Source: Halosimplex amylolyticum (GTDB taxonomy: Archaea > Halobacteriota > Halobacteria > Halobacteriales > Haloarculaceae). Taken from it: a stretch of DNA of 64,000 nt. Position numbers and translations under genes: made by a program. The stretch is from contig NZ_JBLKNW010000001.1 of assembly GCF_051414035.1 (NCBI RefSeq), positions 620,001 to 684,000 of the forward strand, written 5' to 3'. Shown piece after piece: positions 17,089-26,080 of this stretch (its first letter is position 1; each line of letters starts with the position of its first letter). The notes beneath the pieces are model-generated. The model ran no database searches. It had not been told where the DNA came from and worked only from the letters and a program-made list of their open reading frames with translations.

Positions 17089-17196
17089 GGTCGCACCGCG
17101 GTGCGGTCACTCGCCGATCGCATCGCGGCGCGGTCACTCGCCGGTCGCACCGCGGTGCGGTCACTCGCCGGTCGCATCGCGGCGCGGTCACTCGAT
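17089..17196. repeat. Four tandem 27-bp repeats containing a GC palindrome
   Basis: Four 27-bp units start at 17089, 17116, 17143 and 17170. Units 1 and 3 carry the perfect palindrome CGCACCGCGGTGCG, and units 2 and 4 carry CGCATCGCGGCGCG. The array lies between two convergent genes, and the last unit overlaps the stop codon of the minus-strand gene. Strong hairpins are expected on either strand. Confidence 0.9.
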
Positions 17197-18279
17197 CCGA
17201 ACCGGTTCGCCCCGTTCGGCGGACTCGTAGATCGCCTCGATGATCTCGACGGCCTTTCGCGCCTCGCTCGCGTCGAGCATGTACGGTTCGTCGTTCGCGC
17301 GGGCGTCGAGGAAGTCTTCGATGTTGCGCCGGTGGTTCGCGTAGTCGATGCTCATCGGGTCGGCCGCGCCGCCGCCGGAGTCGGTCTCGCCGAACTCCTC
17401 GCGGATCGCCGGGTCGTCGTCGCGCTCCTCGCGGAACTGCCAGGTGACGAGTTCGTCCTCCAGGATCTCTGCGGTGCCGCCGCGACCCGCGATCTGGAGC
17501 CGCTTGAGCGATCCCGGGTACATGGAGGTTGCGCCCAGGATCTGGCCGAGCGTGCCGTCGCGGTAGCGGAGGACGGCGACCGCGGTGTCCTCGACCTCCA
17601 TGATGTCGCCGCTGTGAGCCCGGCGGTCGGTGTACGCGAACACCTCTGCGACGGGATTGACACTCTCCGACCCCGCTCCGGTATCACCGTCCGCGCCGGC
17701 CGCGCTCGCGAGCCACTGGATCGCGTCGACCCCGTGGATCGACTGGTTCATGAGCGCACCGCCGCCGTCGAGTTCCTGGGTCCCCTGCCACGCGCCGTCG
17801 TAGTAGTCGTCGTCGCGCCACCACGGCACGTACGCGCTGGCGACCGAGAGATCGTCGAACCGACCGTCGGCGGCGGCCTCGTGGAGCTGCCGGACCACGG
17901 GGTTGTAGCGCTGGTTGAAGATCCCGCCGATGCGGATCCCGGCGTCGTCTGCGGCGGCGACCATCTCGTCGATGCGCTCGGTCGTGATCTCCAGCGGTTT
18001 CTCGCAGAGCACGTCGACGCCGCGCTCGGCGGCCGCCAGCGCGGGTTCGAGGTGCGCGCCGCTCGGCGTGCAGATGCTGAGGACGTCGACGTCCTCGGCG
18101 TCGAGCATCGATTCGGTGTCGGCGTACCACGCGCAGCCGTACTCGTCGGCGAACTCGCGGCCGCGCTCCTCGGTGCGACAGGAGCCGGCGACGAGCGCCG
18201 CTTCGTCGATGTCCGCGATCGATTCGGCGTGCATCGTCGCGACCGATCCGATCCCGGCGATGGCGAGACGGTCTGTCAT
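17188..18279 (-). CDS. Gfo/Idh/MocA family NAD(P)-dependent oxidoreductase
   Basis: The protein has 363 residues from the ATG encoding MTDRLAIAGIGSVATMHA. The N-terminal Rossmann fold has a GIGSVA turn, STCTPSG-type VLSICTPSGAHLEPALAAAERG and the family signature CEKPLEIT (Lys of the active site). The C-terminal domain contains GGGALMNQSIHGVDAIQWL with the conserved His. It oxidises or reduces a sugar, inositol or sugar-derived substrate; specificity is unknown. It ends inside the palindromic repeat array. It is divergent from the glycosyltransferase over 203 bp. Confidence 0.9.
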   Translation of the reverse strand: MTDRLAIAGIGSVATMHAESIADIDEAALVAGSCRTEERGREFADEYGCAWYADTESMLDAEDVDVLSICTPSGAHLEPALAAAERGVDVLCEKPLEITTERIDEMVAAADDAGIRIGGIFNQRYNPVVRQLHEAAADGRFDDLSVASAYVPWWRDDDYYDGAWQGTQELDGGGALMNQSIHGVDAIQWLASAAGADGDTGAGSESVNPVAEVFAYTDRRAHSGDIMEVEDTAVAVLRYRDGTLGQILGATSMYPGSLKRLQIAGRGGTAEILEDELVTWQFREERDDDPAIREEFGETDSGGGAADPMSIDYANHRRNIEDFLDARANDEPYMLDASEARKAVEIIEAIYESAERGEPVRIE

Positions 18280-18482
18280 GTCGTCGCTCGGTTCGCGACC
18301 CCGTGGCAAAAAGGTGACCGAGCGGGCGAACGGCGCCGGGAGTGCCATCCGGTGTCGGTCACTGTCAGCGACACGAGCGGCGGACGGTCGCGTCGGGGCG
18401 GGTCACGGGAGCAACGTGCGCCGGCCACCGGGCCGAAGGCGGGTCGTTTTTACCGTTCCCCTCGGTCGGGAGGGACGTACAG

Positions 18483-20294
18483 ATGGCGCTCCCGGACCCC
18501 CTCCAGCGGGCGAAGCGGCAGGTCGTCGAGGACCTCCGCGCCGACCCGTACCTCCCGTACATCCTCGCTGCCGCCCTCCTGGTCTCGTCGTTCTGGATCT
18601 GGCACCGGCTGCCGAACTTCGCGACGCGCGACGAGCGCTGGCGGGTCGTCGACCCCATCGAGGTGGTCGCGGCGTACCTCGACGACCCCGGACTCGGCTC
18701 GATCTCCGAGGGTGCGGCGTACTGGCGGACCTACGGCTCGGCGATGTACCTCTCGGCGCTCGCGCTCCTCCCCGTCTTCGTCGTCGTCCTGGCGAGCGAC
18801 GCGCTCCCGGCGTTCGCCGACATGGGTCGACACATCGGCGTCGGCTTCTGGCCCCACTGGCTCCGGACGCCCGGCTGGATCTGGACGTGGAGCGTCCTGC
18901 CGGTGCGACTGGCGAACGTCGCCATGGCCGTCGGCAGCGTCTACGTCGTCTACCGCACCGGGACGACGATGCGCGACCGCGCGACCGGCCGACTGGCAGC
19001 GGCGCTGTTGACCGTCACGTGGGGGTTCCTCGTCCTCGCTCACGAGGGCGGCGAGGACGTCCCGTCGCTGTTTTTCCTCCTGCTCTCGCTGTACTTCGCC
19101 GTTCGATACGTGGAGTCGGGCGCCGACAGGCTGTTCTTCTGGGGCTGCCTGTTCGGCGGGGTCTCGATCGCGTTCAAGCTCTCGGGCGGCGTGAGCGCGG
19201 TGATGCTCGGGGTCGCACACCTCCACCGCGCTCGCCGGTCGGACGCGGGGCCGGTCGCCGCGCTCGTCCGCCCGAGGTTCCTGACCGTCGGCGTCCTGAT
19301 CGGCATCGCGACCGTCGCGGCCGGGTTCCCGAGCATCGTCCTCGGGGCCCCGGAGGAGTTCGGCGGCCGGATCAGCCGCGCGTTCGGCGCGAAATCCGAA
19401 CCGCACGGGTGGCTCGTCCAGCCCAGCTGGTGGTGGATCCTGCGGGGGTACCTCAACGGCGCCGGGGTACCGCTTCTCCTCGGATTCGTCGCCGGCGCGG
19501 CGGCCGCAATCGGGCGGTTCCGCGAGCGCTCGCTGACGGCCGACGGACTGCGGATCGCGCTGGCGGGCGTCGGCACGTACCTCCTCGTCTTCTCGACGTG
19601 GCGATACGTCCGGACGCACCACCTCCTGCCCACGTTCGCGCTGCTGGCGCTCGTCCTCGCGGTGGCGCTCGTCCGCCTGCGCGAGCGCCGGCCAGCGGTC
19701 GGCCGGGCGGCCGTCGCCGTCCTGCTGGTGACGAGCGCCGCCTACGCCGGTGCGGGGACGCTCGCGTACGCCTCCCAGCCCCGCGACCAGGCCGTCGACT
19801 ACCTGACGAGCCACGGCGGCGCGAACGACACGATAGAGACCTACACGGTGGACCCGCAGGACGCGGCGGTCCCGCACAGCGACCGCGTCGACCAGCGCCC
19901 GCGCTTCGGCGTGGCGACGTTCACCGACCGCTGTCCGGCATACGTCGTCCTCAACTACCACCGGTCACTGCTGTATCTCGCGCCGGACTCCTGGGGCAAG
20001 CGGGCGGAGGTCCTCACGAACCCGAGCGTCGAGGGCTTCGTCAGCGACCTGCTCGCCGAGGACACCTACCCCTACGAGATCGCCGGCGAGTACGGACGCG
20101 AACCGCGATTCCTGCGTGGCGAGGGGCGGGCGCCGATGTGGCAGCGACTCTTCCGGGTCGGGACGCGCCCGCGAACCATGCAGTACGGCGACCCGCAGGA
20201 CATGGGCGTCGACCAGTACACGGTCGTGCTCCGCCGGACCGGCGACTGCGGCAACGGGACGCTCTCGGACGAATTCGGGTCGGCGAATCGCTGA
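18483..20294 (+). CDS. GT39-like integral membrane glycosyltransferase
   Basis: The protein has 603 residues from the ATG encoding MALPDPLQRA; an upstream in-frame ATG near 18342 would overlap the divergent promoter. A first membrane helix (LAAALLVSSFWIWHRL) is followed by ATRDERWRVVDP, an Asp/Glu pair in the first outside loop as in dolichol-phosphate-sugar-dependent PMT/ArnT-type enzymes. About ten to twelve more helices follow, then a ~170-residue soluble C-terminal domain. It likely transfers a sugar from a lipid carrier on the outer face of the membrane, for example in protein or lipid glycosylation; the acceptor is unknown. Confidence 0.75.
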   Translation: MALPDPLQRAKRQVVEDLRADPYLPYILAAALLVSSFWIWHRLPNFATRDERWRVVDPIEVVAAYLDDPGLGSISEGAAYWRTYGSAMYLSALALLPVFVVVLASDALPAFADMGRHIGVGFWPHWLRTPGWIWTWSVLPVRLANVAMAVGSVYVVYRTGTTMRDRATGRLAAALLTVTWGFLVLAHEGGEDVPSLFFLLLSLYFAVRYVESGADRLFFWGCLFGGVSIAFKLSGGVSAVMLGVAHLHRARRSDAGPVAALVRPRFLTVGVLIGIATVAAGFPSIVLGAPEEFGGRISRAFGAKSEPHGWLVQPSWWWILRGYLNGAGVPLLLGFVAGAAAAIGRFRERSLTADGLRIALAGVGTYLLVFSTWRYVRTHHLLPTFALLALVLAVALVRLRERRPAVGRAAVAVLLVTSAAYAGAGTLAYASQPRDQAVDYLTSHGGANDTIETYTVDPQDAAVPHSDRVDQRPRFGVATFTDRCPAYVVLNYHRSLLYLAPDSWGKRAEVLTNPSVEGFVSDLLAEDTYPYEIAGEYGREPRFLRGEGRAPMWQRLFRVGTRPRTMQYGDPQDMGVDQYTVVLRRTGDCGNGTLSDEFGSANR

Positions 20295-20330
20295 CGACGG
20301 TCCAGAGGATCGCTGACGACGGTCCGGAGG
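20287..20330. repeat. 22-bp tandem duplication at the 3' end of the glycosyltransferase gene
   Basis: TCGCTGACGACGGTCC plus six further bases is repeated twice in a row with a single mismatch. The stop codon TGA of the glycosyltransferase lies in the first unit, so the second unit is an untranslated copy. Confidence 0.7.
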
Positions 20331-20423
20331 ACCCCTGGCGCGCCGCCGTGGGGCTTACCCGTCAGTAACCGCGCGCACCGATTTGACGGGGTTTAAGCCG
20401 ACTCGTCCGTTATCCGCTCGTAC

Positions 20424-21521
20424 ATGACCGACAGCGAGTACGACGTCGTCGTGGTCGGCGGCGGGCCGGCGGGACTGACGGCCGCGCTCTACACCACGCG
20501 CCTCGGGCTTGACACGGCGGTCGTCGACCGCGGCGGCGGCCGCGCCGCGATGATGCAGGACACCCACAACGTCATCGGCGTCACCGAGGACGTCAGCGGC
20601 GGCGAGTTCCTCGGGACGGCCGCCGAGCAGGTGCAGTCGTACGGTGCCGACATCCACCGCGAGTTCGTCGGCGGGATCGAGCGCGTCACCGACGGGGACG
20701 GTGAGGGTCCTGACGACCTCCGGTTCCGCCTGGAGACGGGCGACGCGACCTACAGCACTCGTCGGGTCGTCCTCGCGACCGGGTTCTCCGACGTCACCCC
20801 GGACCCGCCGCTCCCGCCGACGGGCCGGGGCCTCCACTACTGCCTGCACTGCGACGCCTACATGTTCGCCGACGAGCCGGTCTACGTGATGGGCACGGGC
20901 GACTCGGCGGCCTACGTCGCGATGATCATGCTGAACTTCACGGACGACGTGGACCTGCTGACTCGCGGTGACGACCCCGAGTGGAGCGACGACACCGACG
21001 AGATGCTCCGCAACCACCCCGTCGAGGTGATCCACGCGGAGATCGCGGCGGCCAACCGCGACGACGGCGGCTGGCTCGAGTCCTTCGAGTTCGAGGACGG
21101 GACCGTTCGAGAGTACCGCGGCGGCTTCCCGATGTACGGCTCGGAGTACAACACCGACCTGGCCGAGGCCGTCGGCTGCGAGCTGACCGACGACGGGACC
21201 ATCGACGTGGACGACCACGGCCGCACCAGCGTCGACGGCGTCTACGCCGTCGGCGACGTGACCCCCGGCCACAACCAGATCCCCGTCGCGATGGGCCAGG
21301 GCGCCAAGGCCGGTATCGCCGTCCACATGGACCTGCGCCAGTTCCCCCGGTCGGTCGAGGACGTCGACGCGATGGGGCCGGTCTCCTCGGGCGACGTGCC
21401 CGCCCTCTCGCAGGAGTTACTCGCGACCGCCGTCGCCCACGAGGGCCACGCGGGCGGGCCGCGCGTCGAGGCAGCCGACGAGGCCGAGAGCGGCGACGAA
21501 CAGCCCGCCGACGACGACTGA
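20424..21521 (+). CDS. Thioredoxin-reductase-like FAD/NAD(P) oxidoreductase
   Basis: The protein has 365 residues. FAD binding is shown by VVVVGGGPAGLTAALY at the N-terminus and by GVYAVGDVTPG near residue 275. A CxxC redox pair is present at C140 and C143 (HYCLHCDAY), in the place of the active-site CATC of thioredoxin reductases. The pyridine-nucleotide loop is GTGDSAAYVA. The last ~60 residues are an acidic His/Glu tail not found in standard TrxB (~320 aa). No thioredoxin gene is adjacent. It is probably a disulfide reductase, partner unknown. Confidence 0.85.
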   Translation: MTDSEYDVVVVGGGPAGLTAALYTTRLGLDTAVVDRGGGRAAMMQDTHNVIGVTEDVSGGEFLGTAAEQVQSYGADIHREFVGGIERVTDGDGEGPDDLRFRLETGDATYSTRRVVLATGFSDVTPDPPLPPTGRGLHYCLHCDAYMFADEPVYVMGTGDSAAYVAMIMLNFTDDVDLLTRGDDPEWSDDTDEMLRNHPVEVIHAEIAAANRDDGGWLESFEFEDGTVREYRGGFPMYGSEYNTDLAEAVGCELTDDGTIDVDDHGRTSVDGVYAVGDVTPGHNQIPVAMGQGAKAGIAVHMDLRQFPRSVEDVDAMGPVSSGDVPALSQELLATAVAHEGHAGGPRVEAADEAESGDEQPADDD

Positions 21522-21561
21522 GGAACGGCCGTTTCTCCCCCGGCTGGGACCGATTTTCGTA

Positions 21562-21765
21562 TCAGGAGTCGATCCCGTAGATCCGGTCGACGCCGACGTA
21601 GACGAACCAGACCATCCAGATAGTGAAGATGACCAGCCACGCGCCGTACTGGACGTAGGGGTGGGGGACGAGGACGTAGGCGACCACGAGCAGGGCCACG
21701 ACGACGACCGCGGTGGCGACGTTGTACCGCGTCGGTTCGAACACGTCCCCGAGCAGGTCGCGCAT
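21562..21765 (-). CDS. Small two-helix membrane protein
   Basis: The protein has 67 residues and two hydrophobic helices (TAVVVVALLVVAYVLV and YGAWLVIFTIWMVWFVYVGV) separated by a short PHPYVQ loop. The sequence has clean haloarchaeal codon use and a plausible ATG, but the family is not recognised. It is convergent with the flavoprotein gene; the 200 bp upstream hold no other gene. Confidence 0.65.
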   Translation of the reverse strand: MRDLLGDVFEPTRYNVATAVVVVALLVVAYVLVPHPYVQYGAWLVIFTIWMVWFVYVGVDRIYGIDS

Positions 21766-21967
21766 CGCCTCGACGTACGCGGCGGCGCCACATTACTTTT
21801 GGCGGGGACGTCCGGACGCGAACCGCCGGAGGCCCCTCGATACTCGCCCGTCACGGCCGCGTCGCCGGATGACTGCTGCGTCGCTGGACGAGCGGCATAT
21901 CGCCAGACGACTGCCGAGCAGACACTGATGGGAGAGCGGGATTCTTCGCGGTGAACGGGTCCGTCGC

Positions 21968-22783
21968 TCACTCGAACTGGGCGTCGGCGAGCAGATCGAG
22001 GAACTCGCGAACGTCGCGGGGGCTTTCCAGTCGGTAGTCAGCGGCCGTCTCGCGCTCCCCGACGAGGACGCCGAGGCCGTCGAGCGACCCCCGTTCGTCG
22101 TCCAGCGCCCTGAAGGCGTCCTCGTCGGTCACGTCGTCGCCGACGTACGTGGGGAGCCAGCCGTGGGGCGCCTCGTCGGTCACCTGTTCGACGGCGCGGC
22201 CCTTGTCCCAGTCGACCGCGGGACGGACCTCGCGGATCGCCTTGCCGTCGCGGATCTCCAGGGGGACGCCGGCCGCGACCGTCTCCTCGACCGTGGTGCG
22301 GACGCTCCGTTCGACCTCGGGAACGCGCTCCGCGGGCACCTGTCGGACGTGGACGGTCGCGGTCAGGTTCTTGTTCTCGATCTCGACGCCGGGGACGTGT
22401 GCGAGCCGGTCGGCGAGGCGGTCGCAGACGCGGTCCACGGCGTCGCGACACCGGCGCGCCTCCGGGTTCACGACCTCGCGGCCGTCGTAGCGGAGTTCGA
22501 GCCCGTGGTTGCCGGCGTAGGCGATCCCGTCGACGTCGACCCGTTCGCGGAGGTCGGTCAGTGCCCGGCCGCTGACGACGGCCACGTCGACGGAGGGACA
22601 CGACGCCAGTCGTTCGACGCGTTCGCGGACGGTCGGAGGCATCCACGCGGCCTCGGGATCGTCGACGATCGGCGCGAGCGTGCCGTCGAAGTCGAGCGCG
22701 CAGACGACGCCCGGCGCGGTGGCGAGGCGGTCGGCGACGGAGTCGCGAGCGAGCCAGAGCGGGGTCGCCTCAGTGGTCTGCAC
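21968..22783 (-). CDS. otsB: Trehalose-6-phosphate phosphatase
   Basis: This 271-residue HAD-superfamily protein carries the nucleophile motif DFDGTLAPIV (D31, D33), VAVVSGR as motif II, and GDDVTDEDAF as the metal-binding motif IV. NHGLELRYDG is typical of OtsB. It removes phosphate from trehalose-6-phosphate made by OtsA. Its start overlaps the otsA stop by 14 bp on the same strand, so the two are co-transcribed and probably translationally coupled. Confidence 0.93.
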   Translation of the reverse strand: MQTTEATPLWLARDSVADRLATAPGVVCALDFDGTLAPIVDDPEAAWMPPTVRERVERLASCPSVDVAVVSGRALTDLRERVDVDGIAYAGNHGLELRYDGREVVNPEARRCRDAVDRVCDRLADRLAHVPGVEIENKNLTATVHVRQVPAERVPEVERSVRTTVEETVAAGVPLEIRDGKAIREVRPAVDWDKGRAVEQVTDEAPHGWLPTYVGDDVTDEDAFRALDDERGSLDGLGVLVGERETAADYRLESPRDVREFLDLLADAQFE

Positions 22784-24326
22784 GGGTGGTCACACCCCCG
22801 TCGGCGTGGCCGAGGTTCGCGACGGTCCCGAGGACGGTCCCGACCCACGACTCGATGTCGTTGTCGGTGACGTAGTCGGACAGCGCGTTGCCCCGGCGTC
22901 GCCGTTCGTGCTCGCTCATCGACAGCGCCTCGTCGAGCGCGTCGGCGAAGCCGACGGTGTCGTGCGGGCGGACGGAGACGGTCCACTCGCCGAGGACGTC
23001 GTGGGCGCCGGCCTGGTCGCTGAGGACGAGCACGCCGGGGTCGTCGTCCTGCGCGGCGACGTACTCCTGGGCGACGAGGTTCATCCCGTCGCGGACCGGG
23101 CTGACCACGGCGAGGTCGGACTCGCGGTAGAGACCGGCCAGCCCCTCGTTCGAGATCATGTCGGTCGTGTAGACGACGGGTCGCCAGTCGTCGGTCGCGA
23201 AGCGGTCGTTGACCCGCTCGACGGCGTCCTCCACGCGCTGCTGGTAGCGCCGGTAGGCGTCGATGTTCGACCGGCTCTCCGTCCCGATCTGGACGAGCGT
23301 CACTTCGCCGCGCCAGCGCGGGCGCTCGGCGAGGAGGCGTTCGAGCGCGTCGAGGCGCTCGACGATGCCCTTGGTGTAGTCGAGCCGGTCGACGCCGACG
23401 GCGACCCGGGTGTCGCGGTCGATCCCGCGGTTCTTCCGGAAGGCGGCGCAGAAGCCGGCCGCTTCCATGCTCCCGGCCTGTTCGCGGATGCTGTCGGCCG
23501 GAACGCCCATCGGCGCGGCGCGGACTGTCGTCGTCCGACCGCGGTGCGTGACGGTCCCCGCCTCGTGGTCGATCTCGGCGTCCGAGAGTCCCCGTTCGGC
23601 GCATCGGAGGAAGTTCTCGCAGTAGCGCGGGACGTGAAAGAGGACGACGTCGTTGCCGAGCAGGCCGTCGAGGATCTCCTCGCGGTGGGGGCAGGCGCGG
23701 AACGTGTCCCAGCTGGGCCACGGGATGTGCCAGGTGTGGGCGAGCGTGCGGTCGGCCGCCGGGTCGTCGGGCGCGTCGTCGGTTCGCTCGCGGACCTGCC
23801 GCGGAGCGAGCGCGAGGTGGTAGTCGTGGAGCCAGAGGAGGTGGTCGGGGCCGCTGGCCGCCGCCATCTCCGCCGCGAACTGGTCGTTGATGCGCCGGTA
23901 ATCGGCCCAGGCGTCGCCGCAGCCCTCGACAGTGCCGAGCGCGGCGTGACAGAGCGGCCAGAGCACCCGGTTGCTGACCCCGTAGTAGTACCCCTCGACT
24001 TCCGAATCGTCGAGCCAGAGCCGCTGTAGCGTGTAGGTGTCGTCCCCGTCCGGAGGGACGGTCACGCGGTCGTCGCCGTCAACGACGGTCGCGTCCGCGT
24101 CGCCGTCGCCCCAGGCGATCCAGGTACCGGAGACGCGCCGCATCACGGCGTCGAGACCCGCCGTCAGGCCGCCAGCGGGGCGGTCGACGGTCACGTCGCC
24201 GTCGTCACCGTAGTCGTGTCTGTAGGGTTGTCGGTTCGATGCGACGACGAGGTCGTCGCCCGCTGTCGCGAGCACGCGGTCGAGACCCGTCTCGACCCGG
24301 TCGGCCCGCAGATGTGTCCTCTCCAT
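22770..24326 (-). CDS. otsA: Trehalose-6-phosphate synthase (GT20)
   Basis: This 518-residue protein has the GT20 features RPAGGLTAGLDAV, WLHDYHLALAP, VGVDRLDYTKGI and DGMNLVAQEYVAAQ. It joins glucose from a nucleotide sugar to glucose-6-phosphate, giving trehalose-6-phosphate, which the overlapping otsB then dephosphorylates. Trehalose is an organic osmolyte or stress protectant and is found in many but not all haloarchaea alongside the salt-in strategy. The ATG at 24326 is the first good start; it lies ~100 bp from the next minus-strand gene upstream. Confidence 0.93.
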   Translation of the reverse strand: MERTHLRADRVETGLDRVLATAGDDLVVASNRQPYRHDYGDDGDVTVDRPAGGLTAGLDAVMRRVSGTWIAWGDGDADATVVDGDDRVTVPPDGDDTYTLQRLWLDDSEVEGYYYGVSNRVLWPLCHAALGTVEGCGDAWADYRRINDQFAAEMAAASGPDHLLWLHDYHLALAPRQVRERTDDAPDDPAADRTLAHTWHIPWPSWDTFRACPHREEILDGLLGNDVVLFHVPRYCENFLRCAERGLSDAEIDHEAGTVTHRGRTTTVRAAPMGVPADSIREQAGSMEAAGFCAAFRKNRGIDRDTRVAVGVDRLDYTKGIVERLDALERLLAERPRWRGEVTLVQIGTESRSNIDAYRRYQQRVEDAVERVNDRFATDDWRPVVYTTDMISNEGLAGLYRESDLAVVSPVRDGMNLVAQEYVAAQDDDPGVLVLSDQAGAHDVLGEWTVSVRPHDTVGFADALDEALSMSEHERRRRGNALSDYVTDNDIESWVGTVLGTVANLGHADGGVTTRADH

Positions 24327-24432
24327 GACGGACTACCCGTGCTTGCCCCGCCAGGAGGGTATGGGCGCGGCTTGCACCTGCGCGCTGTCACCCACAACGC
24401 CACGCGTCGGAAAGATGGCCGATAAAGGGTTT

Positions 24433-25884
24433 CTATCCCGCGTTTGGGGTAGACAACTCGTCGGTGTCCGCGTCCGCGGCCCCGGCCTGCCGGCGGATCT
24501 CGCGGATGCGTTCCGGGATCGGGGGGTGGGTGTAGTGGAACGTCTCGTAGAGGGGGTGCGGGAACGGGTTCGAGAGGTTCTCGCTGGCGAGTCGACAGAG
24601 GGCGTCGACCATCGGTTCGCCGTCACCCATCACCTCGACGGCGAAGGCGTCGGCCTCCCGCTCGTGTGCAAGCGAAAGCTTGTTTTCGAGGGGGCTGGTG
24701 AGCCGGTTCAGCGGGTAGAGGACCAGCGCCGCGAGGAACAGTCCGGCGTAGACCGGCCGGCCCGCCCCCGACGCGAGGCCGAACATCTCGTAGAGCCACG
24801 GGCCGGTGACCAGCTGGTAGGCGAGGAAGAACACGACGCCCATCCGGACGGCGGAACTCCCCACTCGTTTCCAGATGTGGGCTTTCTTCCAGTGAGCGAG
24901 TTCGTGGGCGAGCACGCTCTGGAGTTCGTCCATCTCCATCTGCTCGACCAGCGTGTCGAACAGGACGACCCGTTTGGTCGCGCCGAACCCGACGAAGTAC
25001 GCGTTGGAGTGGCCGCTGCGCCGGCTCGCGTCCATGACGTAGATCTGCGAGCAGGAGAAGCCGGCGCGGTCGAACACGTCGGTGACGGCGTCGTGCAGGT
25101 CGCCCGACTCGACGGGTTCGAAGTCGTTGAACAGCGGTGCGATGACCCGCGGGTAGACGACCATCATGACCAGCGAGAAGGCGACGAACAGCGCCCAGGC
25201 GCCGACCCACCACAGGCCCGGGAACGAGTCGACGACCCACATGACCGCCGCGGCGAGCAGGCCGGAGATGACCAGCGAAACCGCCAGGCCGACGACCTGG
25301 TCGCGGGCCCACAGGCGCGGCGACTGCTCGTTGAAGTCGAAGATTTCCTCGACGACGAAGGTGTCGAACAGATCGAAGGGGACCGAGGAGAGTTGCAGCG
25401 CGAGGACGACGCCCAGGAAGAAGACGACGCCCGAGGGTACGGTGCCGAGACCGAGCGACTCGACGGCGGCGACGGCGTCGGCCAGCAGACCGGAGTACAG
25501 GACCAGCAGCAGCAGGCCGAGACCGACCCAGGCCTCGAGCTGGCCGGCGCCGGTCTTCGCGCGCTGGTAGCCGAGCAGTTCGTCCGTGTCGCCGACGTCG
25601 AGACGGTCGTCGAACCAGTCGGTCTCGGGGCTCGCGGTTTCACCGCTCGCTCCATCCGAGGTCTCCCTTCGCTCGACCTCGCGGCTCGCGGTTTCACCGC
25701 TCGCTCCATTCGAGGTCTCCCTACGCTCGACCTCGCGGCTCGCGGTTTCACCGCTCGCTCCATTCGAGGTCTCCCTACGCTCGACCTCGCTGGCCCCATG
25801 CCGGACGTTCAGCGCCGCCAGCCAGGTGAAGAATGCCTCGGTCCCGACGAGCAGGGCGAGGAAGGCGACGTGAAATGCGAGCAT
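24433..25884 (-). CDS. M48 (Ste24/HtpX-like) membrane metalloprotease with tandem-repeat insertion
   Basis: The protein has 483 residues from the ATG encoding MLAFHVAFLALL. Several membrane helices frame a zinc-protease core with HELAHWKK (HExxH near residue 325) and the third ligand in EREADAFAVEVMG. Family members are CAAX-type or stress proteases (~410-430 aa). Between helix 1 and the conserved DWFDDRL segment are three copies of an 18-residue unit (EVERRETSNGASGETASR), encoded by a 54-bp tandem repeat and absent from the family core. It would form a disordered, charged loop. The start was chosen at the Met before the first helix. Confidence 0.88.
   Translation of the reverse strand: MLAFHVAFLALLVGTEAFFTWLAALNVRHGASEVERRETSNGASGETASREVERRETSNGASGETASREVERRETSDGASGETASPETDWFDDRLDVGDTDELLGYQRAKTGAGQLEAWVGLGLLLLVLYSGLLADAVAAVESLGLGTVPSGVVFFLGVVLALQLSSVPFDLFDTFVVEEIFDFNEQSPRLWARDQVVGLAVSLVISGLLAAAVMWVVDSFPGLWWVGAWALFVAFSLVMMVVYPRVIAPLFNDFEPVESGDLHDAVTDVFDRAGFSCSQIYVMDASRRSGHSNAYFVGFGATKRVVLFDTLVEQMEMDELQSVLAHELAHWKKAHIWKRVGSSAVRMGVVFFLAYQLVTGPWLYEMFGLASGAGRPVYAGLFLAALVLYPLNRLTSPLENKLSLAHEREADAFAVEVMGDGEPMVDALCRLASENLSNPFPHPLYETFHYTHPPIPERIREIRRQAGAADADTDELSTPNAG
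25630..25791. repeat. Three tandem 54-bp repeats inside the M48 protease gene
   Basis: Units start at 25630, 25684 and 25738. The second and third are nearly identical and the first differs at two bases. Because 54 is a multiple of three the frame is kept, adding 18 residues per unit. The reading is low in hydrophobic residues and unlike the flanks. Confidence 0.92.
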
Positions 25885-26043
25885 ACCACGGGGTACGGTG
25901 CGGACGGGATAAATCCAACGCGGTCGATACGTCAGTTCCCGTCCGACTCCCATTCCCTGTTGTCCAGAAATACCGCCCAAAACAGGGGTTAGAGACTGAT
26001 CATGATACGGTGACCACGGCTGGATTGCTGGTAGCCAAAGGAA

Positions 26044-26052
26044 AACTTATCC
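26044..26052 (+). promoter_or_regulatory. TATA box of katG
   Basis: AACTTATCC lies ~33 bp ahead of the katG ATG, implying a transcription start a few bases before the start codon, as is common in haloarchaea. Confidence 0.5.
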
Positions 26053-26080
26053 CCAAATAGCCGTGCTATCCTGACGACAG

